In this document: positions 1 through 7,356 of the stretch, one piece after another
Layout: each line of letters starts with the position of its first letter
Numbering within the stretch: position 1 is the stretch's first letter
Assembly (NCBI GenBank): GCA_035687255.1
Contig: DASRYI010000216.1
Coordinates: forward strand, 1-28,394
Source: JAKEHA01 sp035687255
GTDB taxonomy: Bacteria > Krumholzibacteriota > Krumholzibacteriia > WVZY01 > JAKEHA01
Length of the DNA stretch: 28,394 bases
Reading direction: 5' to 3'
Program-made: the position numbers and the translations under genes
Notes under the pieces: generated by a model
Database searches by the model: none
What the model was told of the DNA's origin: nothing
What the model saw: the letters and a program-made list of their open reading frames with translations, nothing else

Positions 1-818
1 ATGACCGCCAGGAACAGCGCGCCCGCGAAGGCGTACAGCGGCCCGGTTTGCAGCGCCATGAAACTCGAGCCGTAGCGCTTCTCGAAGTCATCCTGAAAGT
101 ACGTCTGATAGTCCGCCAGCGAATACCCGAAGAACTCCTTGAACCCGTCCTCGAACGACTGCCGGCGCTCCACTTCCGCCAGAAACGGCGCCAGATCCTT
201 GAACCCCACCTCTGCGAAGAGTTCCGTGAATCCCTCGTACGCCACCCGGTAGGCCTGCTGCGCGCGCGTCTCATCGACGGGATAACTGTGGTACATGTCC
301 TGGAGCCGCGGCGACGAGTGCATCCACACGCCCTGCATCAGCTGCCACTGCTTCACCATCGACCACTCGCCGGCCTGCCATTGCGCCAGTCCTTCCAGAA
401 ACCACAACGGAAAGCGCACGTCGGGCGCGCGCTGGTGCACCAGCAGGTGCGAGAGTTCGTGCGGAATCACCTCGTCGAGCGAGTTGTACTCACGCAGGGC
501 CCGGCGCACGTCCACCACGATCTGGTTGTCCTCCAGCATGGCGAACGCCACTCCCCACTCCGGCAGTTCGCCGTGGTGGGCGCGGTTGTAGGGACGCATG
601 TCGTCGGTGATGTCGATCTGGATGGGCTGAATGGTCGTGAGCCCCAGTTCGGCGGCAATGCGCGGCACCTCGGTCTCGCAGATCTTCTGCACCTTGTCGG
701 CAATGCGGTGGTAGCGCGGTTCGGCGTCGATGGAAATGGGAACGGGAATCTGCGCGCGCGCCGGTACGAGGAAAGCGAAACTCAGGACCAGAACGAGAAT
801 GACGCCCGTGAGATACAA
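1..818 (-). CDS. Secreted HELSH zinc metallopeptidase (peptidase MA-like), 3' end outside window
   Basis: The minus strand is open from about position 890 down to the window edge. From a TTG at 818 the product has a hydrophobic signal peptide (residues 1-22, ending VPARA), then a mixed domain with HELSH at residues 120-124 and LEGLAQW at 141-147. These are the HExxH zinc site and a likely downstream Glu ligand (E142), as in gluzincin peptidases of the peptidase MA type. A hydrophobic stretch begins at the window edge (GPLYAFAGALFLAV), so a C-terminal membrane segment is likely. I chose the TTG because it gives a clean signal peptide and no ATG or GTG lies in frame nearby. There is no Shine-Dalgarno sequence, and the palindromic repeats begin within 3 bases upstream, so the start is uncertain. 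The substrate is unknown. The zinc-peptidase call is firm. Confidence 0.75.
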   Translation of the reverse strand, partial: MYLTGVILVLVLSFAFLVPARAQIPVPISIDAEPRYHRIADKVQKICETEVPRIAAELGLTTIQPIQIDITDDMRPYNRAHHGELPEWGVAFAMLEDNQIVVDVRRALREYNSLDEVIPHELSHLLVHQRAPDVRFPLWFLEGLAQWQAGEWSMVKQWQLMQGVWMHSSPRLQDMYHSYPVDETRAQQAYRVAYEGFTELFAEVGFKDLAPFLAEVERRQSFEDGFKEFFGYSLADYQTYFQDDFEKRYGSSFMALQTGPLYAFAGALFLAV

Positions 819-820
819 GA

Positions 821-902
821 ACGAGCGGGTGGCACCGGACGGAGTCCCGGCAACCGAGCGGAGCGAGGTTGTTCCGGGGTCGCCGGTAACAGGACCCGCG
901 AG
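821..902. repeat. 82-bp palindromic repeat, type I, cluster A
   Basis: This 82-bp unit begins CGAGCGGGT and ends ACCCGCGAG. It folds as an imperfect long hairpin: an outer CACCGG/CCGGT stem, a middle part, then an inner stem CAACC (851-855) with GGTTG (867-871) enclosing the loop GAGCGGAGCGA. A second copy lies at 14058-14139 with the same length and about seven substitutions. Two of these (854 and 868) are a paired change that preserves the inner stem. It has no convincing coding potential. The ORFs running through it exist in several frames and reflect the repeat. Confidence 0.85.
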
Positions 903-938
903 CGAAGCCCGGGGATGTCCGTGACAGGACCCGCGAGC
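903..938. repeat. Right-half fragment of the type II palindromic repeat
   Basis: The stretch reads as the right arm of a type II unit (GAAGCC, then CGGGGATGTCCGTGAC, then AGGACCCGCGAG). It is joined directly to the end of the type I copy. Relative to full type II it lacks a few bases around the apical loop and in the ccggtccgg segment. The junction falls in the shared word GCGAGCG, which occurs both at unit ends and in the apical loop. This suggests recombination or slippage between copies. Confidence 0.7.
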
Positions 939-959
939 GAAATGTGCATAGGGATGAGA

Positions 960-1041
960 TCGAGCGGGTGGCTCGGACAGGGGCCCTCGGCGGCGAGCGT
1001 AGCGAAGCCGGTCCGGGGATGTCCGTGACAGGACCCGCGCG
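960..1041. repeat. 82-bp palindromic repeat, type II, cluster A
   Basis: This unit has the same ends and length as type I but a different core. The right arm TGTCCGTGAC would pair with GTCACGGACA, which is degraded here to GGCTCGGACA. The inner CGGC/GCCG stem encloses the loop GAGCGTAGCGAA. The central part and right arm are almost identical to the copy at 13952-14033. The differences are confined to the outer left arm and the last bases. Confidence 0.85.
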
Positions 1042-1049
1042 TCGAGACG

Positions 1050-1100
1050 TGTGTAACAGGACCCGCGAATGTAGTGAAGGAAGCGCCGCACACGCGGCTC
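1050..1100. other. Repeat tail fragment and weak hairpin after mnmA
   Basis: TGTAACAGGACCCGCGA (about 1052-1068) is a further right-end fragment of the repeat family. Between it and the mnmA stop is a short hairpin, GCCGC (1085-1089) with GCGGC (1094-1098) and a 4-base loop. On the minus strand it is followed only by a mildly pyrimidine-rich stretch. It may act as a weak terminator for the long operon, but there is no good U-tract. Confidence 0.4.
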
Positions 1101-2222
1101 CTACGCCGGCCCGGACGATTCGATGATGCCCGCGCCCACCACCACGTCGCCGTCGTACAGCGCCAGCGTCTGTCCCGGCGCAATGGCGCGCTGCGGCTGT
1201 GCAAACACCAGGCGGACACATTCGCCGTCCAGTTCCACCGATTCCACCGGCTGCGCGTCGTGGCGCGAGCGAATCTGCGCGCGCAACGCCGCCGTGTCCG
1301 CCGCGGCGCGCACGGCAGCATCATCCATCCAGGCTGAGCGCAACGCCAGTTCGCGCCGCATCAGGTCGGGCTCGTCGCCCACCACCACCACGTTGCGCGC
1401 GGCGTCCACCGAGACCACGTACTGAGGACGTCCGGCCGCGACGCCCACTCCGCGCCGCTGCCCCACCGTGTAGGTGGGCACGCCGTCGTGGCGTCCCACC
1501 ACGTCGCCGTTCACCGTCTCGACGTCGCCCTCCATCAGGTCCACCTTGCCGTCCAGGAATTCCCGCAGCGTACGTGTGGAGATGAAACACACGTCCTGGC
1601 TGTCGGGCTTGTCCGCCACAGCCAGTCCGGCGCGTCGCGCGTCGTCGCGCACGTCGCTCTTTTCGCGGTCGCCCAGTGGAAACAGCACGCAGTCCAGCAC
1701 CGCGGGATTCAGCGCGGAGAGAAAATACGACTGATCCTTGGCGCGGCTGGTGGAGCGCGCCACGTAGCGGCGCCCGTCGTCGGCGCGGAACACGCGCGCG
1801 TAGTGCCCGGTCGCCACCATGTCGAACCCCAGCTTCTGCGCCCAGTCGATCAGGGTCTCGAAGCGCACGATGGAGTTGCAGCGCACGCACGGATTGGGCG
1901 TGCGTCCCGCGCGGTACTCGTCGAGAAAGTTGCGGTACACCTCGCGGCCGAAGATCTCCTCGGTATTCACCACCATGTGGCGGATACCCGCGCGCTGGCA
2001 CACGGCGCGCGCGTCGTCGATGGCCTCCAGCGAACAGCAGCTGCGTTCGGGCGCGCCGGCGTCTCCATAGCAATAGTTCTTCATGGTGAGACCGACGACG
2101 CGGTAGCCCGCTTCGGAAAGGGCCAGCGCGGACACGGCGGAGTCCACGCCGCCGCTCATGGCCAGGAGGACGTGCGCGTTGCGCGGGAGCGCATCGCGTA
2201 TGCTCAGGAATTCGCCGCGCAT
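1101..2222 (-). CDS. mnmA: tRNA-specific 2-thiouridylase MnmA
   Basis: MnmA activates U34 of Lys, Glu and Gln tRNAs with ATP and transfers sulfur to make 2-thiouridine in the cytoplasm. The 373-residue product, of normal family length, shows the PP-loop SGGVDS (23-28), the NPCVRCN motif (C112, C115), GHYAR (139-143), a DQSYF segment, SQDVCF with the catalytic cysteine C212, and YTVGQR. Extra cysteines sit at 51, 62, 63 and 75 in the region after the PP-loop. I chose the ATG at 2222. A GTG at 2225 is in frame directly before it. The upstream TPR gene stops at 2230, so this is the last gene of a compact operon. It is followed by the repeat cluster. Confidence 0.95.
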   Translation of the reverse strand: MRGEFLSIRDALPRNAHVLLAMSGGVDSAVSALALSEAGYRVVGLTMKNYCYGDAGAPERSCCSLEAIDDARAVCQRAGIRHMVVNTEEIFGREVYRNFLDEYRAGRTPNPCVRCNSIVRFETLIDWAQKLGFDMVATGHYARVFRADDGRRYVARSTSRAKDQSYFLSALNPAVLDCVLFPLGDREKSDVRDDARRAGLAVADKPDSQDVCFISTRTLREFLDGKVDLMEGDVETVNGDVVGRHDGVPTYTVGQRRGVGVAAGRPQYVVSVDAARNVVVVGDEPDLMRRELALRSAWMDDAAVRAAADTAALRAQIRSRHDAQPVESVELDGECVRLVFAQPQRAIAPGQTLALYDGDVVVGAGIIESSGPA

Positions 2223-2229
2223 CACCGTG

Positions 2230-2946
2230 CTACTTCTGGTTGGTGCTGTACTGCTTGATGATCTTTACGTTTTCGGACGCGGTCTTGCCGAGGTCGCTGT
2301 TGGGATCGGCCTTGATCACCAGTTCCCACTCGCGCACCGCCTCGCCGAAGATCTTGGATTCGGCAAACGCCAGCCCGAGATTGTAGTGAGCCTGCGCGCT
2401 GTTGGGATCGATGGCCAGCGCCTGCTTGTATTCGTCCATCGCCTTGGAGAGATTGCCGTTCGCGTGGTAGAGATACCCCAGGTGGCAGTACGCGAGCACG
2501 TCCTTGGGATTGACCGCGATGGCGGTCTCCAGCGCCTTCTGCGCATCCGCGGGCTTGTTGTCGTCCTCGTAGGCCAGCCCCAGATTCACCCAGGCCTTGG
2601 ACATGGTGGAATCGATGGCCACGGCGCGGTGATAGCAGGTGGCGGCGCTGTCCAGGTACGCACTGCGGTTGGGCGCCGACGCTTCGAGCCCCGACGCAAA
2701 CGAGTAGTAGGCGTTGCCCGCGTAGAAGTGCATCTGCGCGTCGGTCGAATCCATCTTCACCAGCGTGCGCATGGTGTCGATCTGCGCCTGCGGATCCATG
2801 GCGTTGAGGCGGGTGGCCAGATCGTTTCCGCCGGTGGCGGCGGGCGGCACGGCCGCCTTCTCCGCGGCTTCCTTCTTGCAACCCGCGGCGGCGGCGCACA
2901 GCAGCGCGACCACCAGCGCGGCGCGAATCATGGTCCTTGAGTTCAT
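2230..2946 (-). CDS. TPR-repeat lipoprotein
   Basis: The 238-residue product begins with a lipoprotein signal peptide whose lipobox is AAGC (Cys at residue 23), followed by KKEAAEKAA. The rest is a run of tetratricopeptide repeats, with canonical units such as AWVNLGLAYEDDNKPADAQ and AHYNLGLAFAESKIFGEAV and a further YCHLGYLYHANGN unit. It is likely an envelope-anchored protein-protein interaction scaffold. No enzymatic motif is seen. Its ATG overlaps the stop of the outer-membrane gene upstream as ATGA (2946-2943), so the two are translationally coupled. mnmA follows after a few bases. Confidence 0.9.
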   Translation of the reverse strand: MNSRTMIRAALVVALLCAAAAGCKKEAAEKAAVPPAATGGNDLATRLNAMDPQAQIDTMRTLVKMDSTDAQMHFYAGNAYYSFASGLEASAPNRSAYLDSAATCYHRAVAIDSTMSKAWVNLGLAYEDDNKPADAQKALETAIAVNPKDVLAYCHLGYLYHANGNLSKAMDEYKQALAIDPNSAQAHYNLGLAFAESKIFGEAVREWELVIKADPNSDLGKTASENVKIIKQYSTNQK

Positions 2947-4139
2947 TGCTGACGACCTCTCTGCCGCTTCCAGTCCTCCGACCCGGTGATGCTCAGAAAG
3001 AAACGCACGGACCGGTCGGAATAGGTGTTGTTGTTCACGGAACCGGTGTTGGCGAACTGCAGCGCAATATCCACCTTGCCACGCCCACCGCGCATGATGC
3101 GTCCGCTTCCGACGGCGAACGCGATGCGCTTGATGTTCTGTCCGTCCGGCATCGTGTACGGCAGCTGCTCATAGGTGAACGAACCGCGTAGCGGAACCCG
3201 CTTCTGCCCCAGCCGGTACTCAACTCCCAGCGACCCGATCTTTTCCTCGGCGAGGCGCTCGGACGGAAAGTTCATGCCTTCGAACTTACGAAAATCGCAA
3301 ATCGTCCCGCCAGCGAACACGGTGACGTCGGAGGCGAGCCGGTAGGCCGCCGAGAGGGTCATGCGTGACGGCATGGAGGCCGTCTCCGTGCTCTCGGTGT
3401 CGGCGCTCGCGCTGGTGAACCGTTCGGAGACGTCTACATGGTAATCGATTTTGGACTCGTATGTGAGACCGATTGAGAGCTGCGAAATCGGCCGTGACAC
3501 GAAGCCGGCGCCGATGCAGTGCCCCCTGAAAACGCGCTCGCGGTCGCTGGTGGCGTCCGCCGCGTTGCCCGAGAAGTCCTTCACCCAGGTTTCCTCGATT
3601 CTCCCGCGCTCGAGCGCGTAGAAGAATCCCACCTTGGCATAGTTGCCGGCATCGACCGCGACCGTAATGGGCACGGAGAACAGCCCGCCGGTGCGCTCGT
3701 AGCTGTCGATGAACTCGTCGCCCTCGGAGGTGACACCCGGCGTCTTGAACTTGCCGTCGGGATCATAGCGTCCCCGGAATCCCACGCCCGCCGACACCCG
3801 GTGGTGGTACAGCGGGAACGCGAACAGCAGTTGCGAAAGCGTGGTGCTGTTGCTGCGCGTCTCGGAATCCAGGTTCTTGTTCTTGTCGCTGGTGGTGTAT
3901 CCCGCCACACCAAACGAGAAGCGCTTGAGCCACGCCACCGTGGCCGGGTTGTACTGCAGCACTCCCAGCGAATCGTCTACCGTCTGCACGTAACCACCCA
4001 GGGCCGTAATGCGCGCGTCGCCGATGTCCTCGCGCTCGCCCACCAGGTTCAGGGCAAAGATGGAGTCCGCGTGCGCCGAGCCGGCGATTCCCACCGCGAC
4101 CAGAGCGCACAGCAGCCCGCTGTACAGATGGCGCCGCAT
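2943..4139 (-). CDS. Outer-membrane beta-barrel protein (PorV/FadL-like)
   Basis: The 398-residue product has a signal peptide of about 24 residues ending GSAHA. It then has GDARITALGGYVQTVDDSL and QYNPATVAWL, which resemble the N-terminal signature of PorV/PorQ and OmpP1/FadL-type barrels (a GG...A.DD....NPA pattern). The remainder is alternating amphipathic beta-strands with aromatic girdles, ending in VRFFLSITGSEDW before a short basic tail. Start choice: the ATG at 4139 shares one base with the upstream stop (TGATG). A TTG just upstream is less likely. Family identity beyond 'outer-membrane barrel' is inferred. A role in transport or as an accessory of the sorting-domain secretion route is possible but not shown. 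Confidence 0.75.
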   Translation of the reverse strand: MRRHLYSGLLCALVAVGIAGSAHADSIFALNLVGEREDIGDARITALGGYVQTVDDSLGVLQYNPATVAWLKRFSFGVAGYTTSDKNKNLDSETRSNSTTLSQLLFAFPLYHHRVSAGVGFRGRYDPDGKFKTPGVTSEGDEFIDSYERTGGLFSVPITVAVDAGNYAKVGFFYALERGRIEETWVKDFSGNAADATSDRERVFRGHCIGAGFVSRPISQLSIGLTYESKIDYHVDVSERFTSASADTESTETASMPSRMTLSAAYRLASDVTVFAGGTICDFRKFEGMNFPSERLAEEKIGSLGVEYRLGQKRVPLRGSFTYEQLPYTMPDGQNIKRIAFAVGSGRIMRGGRGKVDIALQFANTGSVNNNTYSDRSVRFFLSITGSEDWKRQRGRQQ

Positions 4140-5326
4140 CAATGAAACACCGCCGGCGTCGATGACGTCACGAACACCTGCGGGCGCAGGCTGTCGGGAG
4201 CGCTGGTCCCGTACAGTTCCACCTGGCGCAGTTCCGTGGTCTCGTTCTTGAAGCGGATGGCAAAGCCGTTGTCCTTGAGTTTGCCCTGCAGCACCAGGAA
4301 GATGGCGTTGGTGAGCGGAAACTCCACTGTCTCATCGCTGATGGTGATTCCCTGTTCCGTCACCCGCTGTCCATTCTTGAAATCGGATTTGGCGGGGTCG
4401 GTGCTGTCGGGGATGTAAAGCAGCAGCGTGGGATTCACACCCTCGATCACCGATCCGGGCACAATGTGAAAACGCACCCGTGCGGTGTGCACCGCGGAAT
4501 CCTTGTCCAGCTCGTCGAGCGTGAAGCGCATGTACACGCGGCGCGCGTAGCCATCCGACACCACCAGGTGTGTGGCGGGGGCAACAGGACGGTACGAGGT
4601 GGCGTCATAGCGAATGTTGTACGCGCGCTGCACCCCGTCGGTGTAGATCACCTGCAGGTAGGGGTGGTCGGAGGTTTCCGACGCGGGAATCGTGGCCACG
4701 CGCTCATTGAGCGAATCGGTGTACACGATGGCCACGGCTTCGCGTTTGGTGGTGTCGCGAATCCAGTCCTGCACCAGCGCGGGCGGAAGCGGATACAGCG
4801 GCTCGGCAGTTTCGAGGTGGCGCTCAATGCTGCCTGCGACCGGATCGAGGATGGCGTCGGCGTCCATCAGCGTGTCCAGATCGGAGATGTTGTCGCCCTG
4901 GCTGTAATAATGGCCCGTTCCGTAGAAACGAACCGGAAAGCTTTGCGAAATGTTGGCGGTATAGAAATGGAACGACGCCGACAGGACGGTGCGTTTGACG
5001 TCTCCGGACTCGGTCACGTCGCGTCCGTCCGACAGAATGAAGCCCGGCTGCAGCACCATGGTGCGGATGTACCCGTCCTGGCGTCCCACCTCGAGGTCGG
5101 TGTCGGTGGAAATGGGCGTGTCAAAGGCGTAGGTGGTGTCGGCGTACACACCGATGGTGTCCTGATACACCGTGCCCGGTTTGCTGCCGAGCAGGTCGCT
5201 GTCGGAACCCAGGGTTCCGGTGGGATCGGACGAGCAGGAAAACACCAGGAGTGCGGCGCCGGCCACGGCCAGCGACACAAACGCCGCCAGACGGGCGGAC
5301 GGCAGACTACACTTCGCAGAACTCAT
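4139..5326 (-). CDS. Secreted lipoprotein with repeated beta-rich domains
   Basis: The 395-residue protein has a long lipoprotein signal peptide with a lipobox ending VFSC (Cys at residue 31), followed by SSDPTGT. The mature part is rich in Thr, Asp and Tyr and looks like two beta-sandwich domains. One contains LYPLPPALVQDWIRD and IVYTDS. The second has YMRFTLDELDKDS and ARVRFHIVPGS, ending near FAIRFKNETTELRQVELYG. I do not recognise a named family. Similar 'DNRLRE-like' lipoproteins occur near outer-membrane barrels. An AGAAGG Shine-Dalgarno precedes the ATG. The stop overlaps the start of the barrel gene, so the pair is probably made together and may form an outer-membrane complex. Confidence 0.75.
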   Translation of the reverse strand: MSSAKCSLPSARLAAFVSLAVAGAALLVFSCSSDPTGTLGSDSDLLGSKPGTVYQDTIGVYADTTYAFDTPISTDTDLEVGRQDGYIRTMVLQPGFILSDGRDVTESGDVKRTVLSASFHFYTANISQSFPVRFYGTGHYYSQGDNISDLDTLMDADAILDPVAGSIERHLETAEPLYPLPPALVQDWIRDTTKREAVAIVYTDSLNERVATIPASETSDHPYLQVIYTDGVQRAYNIRYDATSYRPVAPATHLVVSDGYARRVYMRFTLDELDKDSAVHTARVRFHIVPGSVIEGVNPTLLLYIPDSTDPAKSDFKNGQRVTEQGITISDETVEFPLTNAIFLVLQGKLKDNGFAIRFKNETTELRQVELYGTSAPDSLRPQVFVTSSTPAVFH

Positions 5327-5369
5327 CGAAACCTTCTAACACACGTTTGCAGGGGGGTCAATGTAACGG

Positions 5370-5777
5370 TCACGACTCGGGTTGCGTGGCGATGGTGAGT
5401 TTCGTCACGCCCGCACCCTTGATGATGTCAAGAACGTGCACCACCGTGCCATGGGACACGCGCGAGTCGGCCTTCAGCACCACCGCCTTCTCCTCGGTGG
5501 TGGCCAGGCGGTTGATCAGCGCTTGCTCCAGCAGCGCGTCGTCCACCTGTTCGTCGTTGAGATGCACCACCCCGTCCTTGTCCACATACACGATGATGGG
5601 CGGCTGGCGCGTTCCTTCCGAGTGCACGGCCTTGGGCAGGTCGAGACTCATCGCGGGCTGGTTCACGAAGGTGGTCGACACCATGAAGAACAGCAGCAGC
5701 ACAAACAGCACGTCAATGAAGGACGTCACGTTGACAAACACGGAGCGCGTTTTGCGACGGGTGCGACGGAGTTCCAT
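5370..5777 (-). CDS. exbD: ExbD/TolR biopolymer transport protein
   Basis: This 135-residue ExbD/TolR family protein is the periplasmic-facing partner of the proton-driven ExbB/TolQ motor. The basic cytoplasmic N-terminus (RRTRRKTRS) is followed by one membrane helix at about 18-36 containing the conserved aspartate in SFIDVLFVLLLFF. The periplasmic domain has the family pattern of a YVDKDG strand, a VVLKAD strand and a late helix. It starts 6 bases after the exbB stop. TolR and ExbD cannot be separated from sequence alone. A TonB gene two positions upstream favours the ExbD reading. Confidence 0.9.
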   Translation of the reverse strand: MELRRTRRKTRSVFVNVTSFIDVLFVLLLFFMVSTTFVNQPAMSLDLPKAVHSEGTRQPPIIVYVDKDGVVHLNDEQVDDALLEQALINRLATTEEKAVVLKADSRVSHGTVVHVLDIIKGAGVTKLTIATQPES

Positions 5778-5783
5778 GCCTGT

Positions 5784-6434
5784 CTACTGCTTTCTGAATT
5801 CGAATTCGGCCAGCTCCACGTCGCTCCCCTCGCGCATGGCCGCCAGCCGCTTGAGCAACATGTGCGAATACTCGTCGATACGGATCACCATGCCCTCGAT
5901 GCGCGCGTCGAGGAAGTTGAAGATGATGAGCGCCGGCACCGCGATGATGAGTCCGAAGACGGTGGTAATCAGCGCCTGGGCGATACCGCCGGAGAGCATG
6001 CCCGCCTGGCCCACGCCCGACACGCTGATCACCGAGAACACCTGGATCATGCCGATGACGGTTCCCAGCAGCCCCATCAGCGGACCGGACGCCGCCGCGG
6101 TTTCGAGCACCACCATGTAGCGCTCGAGGCGTTTCACCTCGCGCCGGCCGGTGTCTTCCATGGCCTGGCGCACGATGAAGATGGGCTTGTTGGCTTCCGC
6201 CAGGCCCGAGCGGATGATGTTGGCAAAGGGCGTGTCGAAACGTTCGCAGATCTTCATCGCCAGCGGAATGTCCGCCGGCGTGCGAATCGATTCGATGCAG
6301 CTCACGATCTCGCCCTGAATGACCTTGGGTCTGCGCAGCGAGAACAACTTCTCAATGATGACCGCCACCGTCAGGACGGACATCAGGGCAAGCGGGTACA
6401 TGACGGGCCCGCCCTTCAGAAATAGTTGCCACAT
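5784..6434 (-). CDS. exbB: ExbB/TolQ/MotA family proton channel
   Basis: The 216-residue inner-membrane protein has three hydrophobic segments, at about 10-30, 113-136 and 151-178. It carries the family signatures GLLGTVIGMIQVF and GIAQALITTVFGLIIAVPA. This subunit converts proton motive force into movement of ExbD and TonB. Its start codon directly abuts the tonB stop (0-base gap), and exbD follows 6 bases after its own stop. The call is clear. ExbB versus TolQ is decided only by the neighbouring tonB. Confidence 0.93.
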   Translation of the reverse strand: MWQLFLKGGPVMYPLALMSVLTVAVIIEKLFSLRRPKVIQGEIVSCIESIRTPADIPLAMKICERFDTPFANIIRSGLAEANKPIFIVRQAMEDTGRREVKRLERYMVVLETAAASGPLMGLLGTVIGMIQVFSVISVSGVGQAGMLSGGIAQALITTVFGLIIAVPALIIFNFLDARIEGMVIRIDEYSHMLLKRLAAMREGSDVELAEFEFRKQ

Positions 6435-7352
6435 CTAGGGCTGCTCCTTTTGTTGCTGTTCATCCTTGCGAACAAATCGCCCGTTCTTGAAGTACCGGTC
6501 TTCATCGCCGGGCAACAGATAATAAAACCCGAATTCAATTTCGAGATAGGGGTCCGGAAAGTCCTTCGGCAGTTCGCGAAACGGCGCCGCGCTCTTGACC
6601 GCATTGGCACTGGCGCGGTGCAGCGAGTCGTGCCCCTCGGTTTCGATCACCTGCATGTCCTCCATGTGACCGTCGGGGTAGATCCGGAAACGCACCCAGG
6701 TGTATCCGTGGATCGCACCCAGCGCGGTAAAGGCGATGGGCGGAATCCATTTCTGCTTGATGCGCCGCTTCAGGTCCAGGAGATACGGCGCGAAATCCCA
6801 GTTGGTGGTGGACAGCGAAATGCCACCGATGGACGCGCGCGCCGATCCCGGCTCGTCGAAGTCGACGGACTCGTCGGCGAACGAGGGCTCCTGCTGCGGA
6901 CTCACCTGCGGCGTCCACTTGGAGCGCGCGATGGCCTCGCCCAGCCCCTCCTGTTCCTGCGGCATGGGCGGCACCTCCGACTGGCCGCCGCCGTCGTTGC
7001 CGTCGCGCTTGCCCGGCGTATCCGGAATGGGAAACTTGCCGGTGCTGTGGGGCGCGTCCGCGCCCGTGTCCTGCTTCTCGTTGTCGCTCGCCTGCGCGTT
7101 CACCGTGGACCGGAAGCGGCTCTCCTGGTCCTTCTCGGGCGGCACCGGATTTTCCGGCGGCGATACAATGGTGAATTCCATGGGCACGTCGGGCGGCGGC
7201 GCCTCCAGCGCCTGGTTCAGTTTCACCGCGTTCTTGAATACGTCGCGGATTCCCGGCATGAAGAACAGCGCGTGCAGCGCGATCGACACCACCAGCCCCC
7301 ACAATAGCGTCTTGTCACGCCGGTGCGTGAATATGCGTGCATCGGTCACCAC
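6435..7352 (-). CDS. tonB: TonB family energy transducer
   Basis: The 305-residue protein has a short basic N-terminus, one membrane anchor at about 15-33 (LLWGLVVSIALHALFF) and a long Pro/Glu/Gln-rich periplasmic spacer. Its C-terminal TonB domain covers about 205-297, with DLKRRIKQKWIPP, VRFRIYPDG and SANAVKSAAPFRELP matching the conserved strand and helix pattern. TonB links the ExbBD motor to outer-membrane receptors. The start is GTG at 7352, with an in-frame GTG one codon later. The upstream methyltransferase stop is 4 bases away. No TonB-dependent receptor gene is present in this window. Confidence 0.9.
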   Translation of the reverse strand: MVTDARIFTHRRDKTLLWGLVVSIALHALFFMPGIRDVFKNAVKLNQALEAPPPDVPMEFTIVSPPENPVPPEKDQESRFRSTVNAQASDNEKQDTGADAPHSTGKFPIPDTPGKRDGNDGGGQSEVPPMPQEQEGLGEAIARSKWTPQVSPQQEPSFADESVDFDEPGSARASIGGISLSTTNWDFAPYLLDLKRRIKQKWIPPIAFTALGAIHGYTWVRFRIYPDGHMEDMQVIETEGHDSLHRASANAVKSAAPFRELPKDFPDPYLEIEFGFYYLLPGDEDRYFKNGRFVRKDEQQQKEQP

Positions 7353-7356
7353 GCGG

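Noticed and set aside
48..1028. Plus-strand 326-residue open frame
   Set aside because: It is antisense to the signal-peptide and HELSH peptidase gene, which has clear motifs, and its 3' part runs through the palindromic repeats.
490..1324. Several minus-strand frames crossing the first repeat cluster
   Set aside because: They translate repeat units in different frames (recurring GPVTDIPG and RGSCH-like words), so similarity between them comes from the DNA repeat and not from protein homology.
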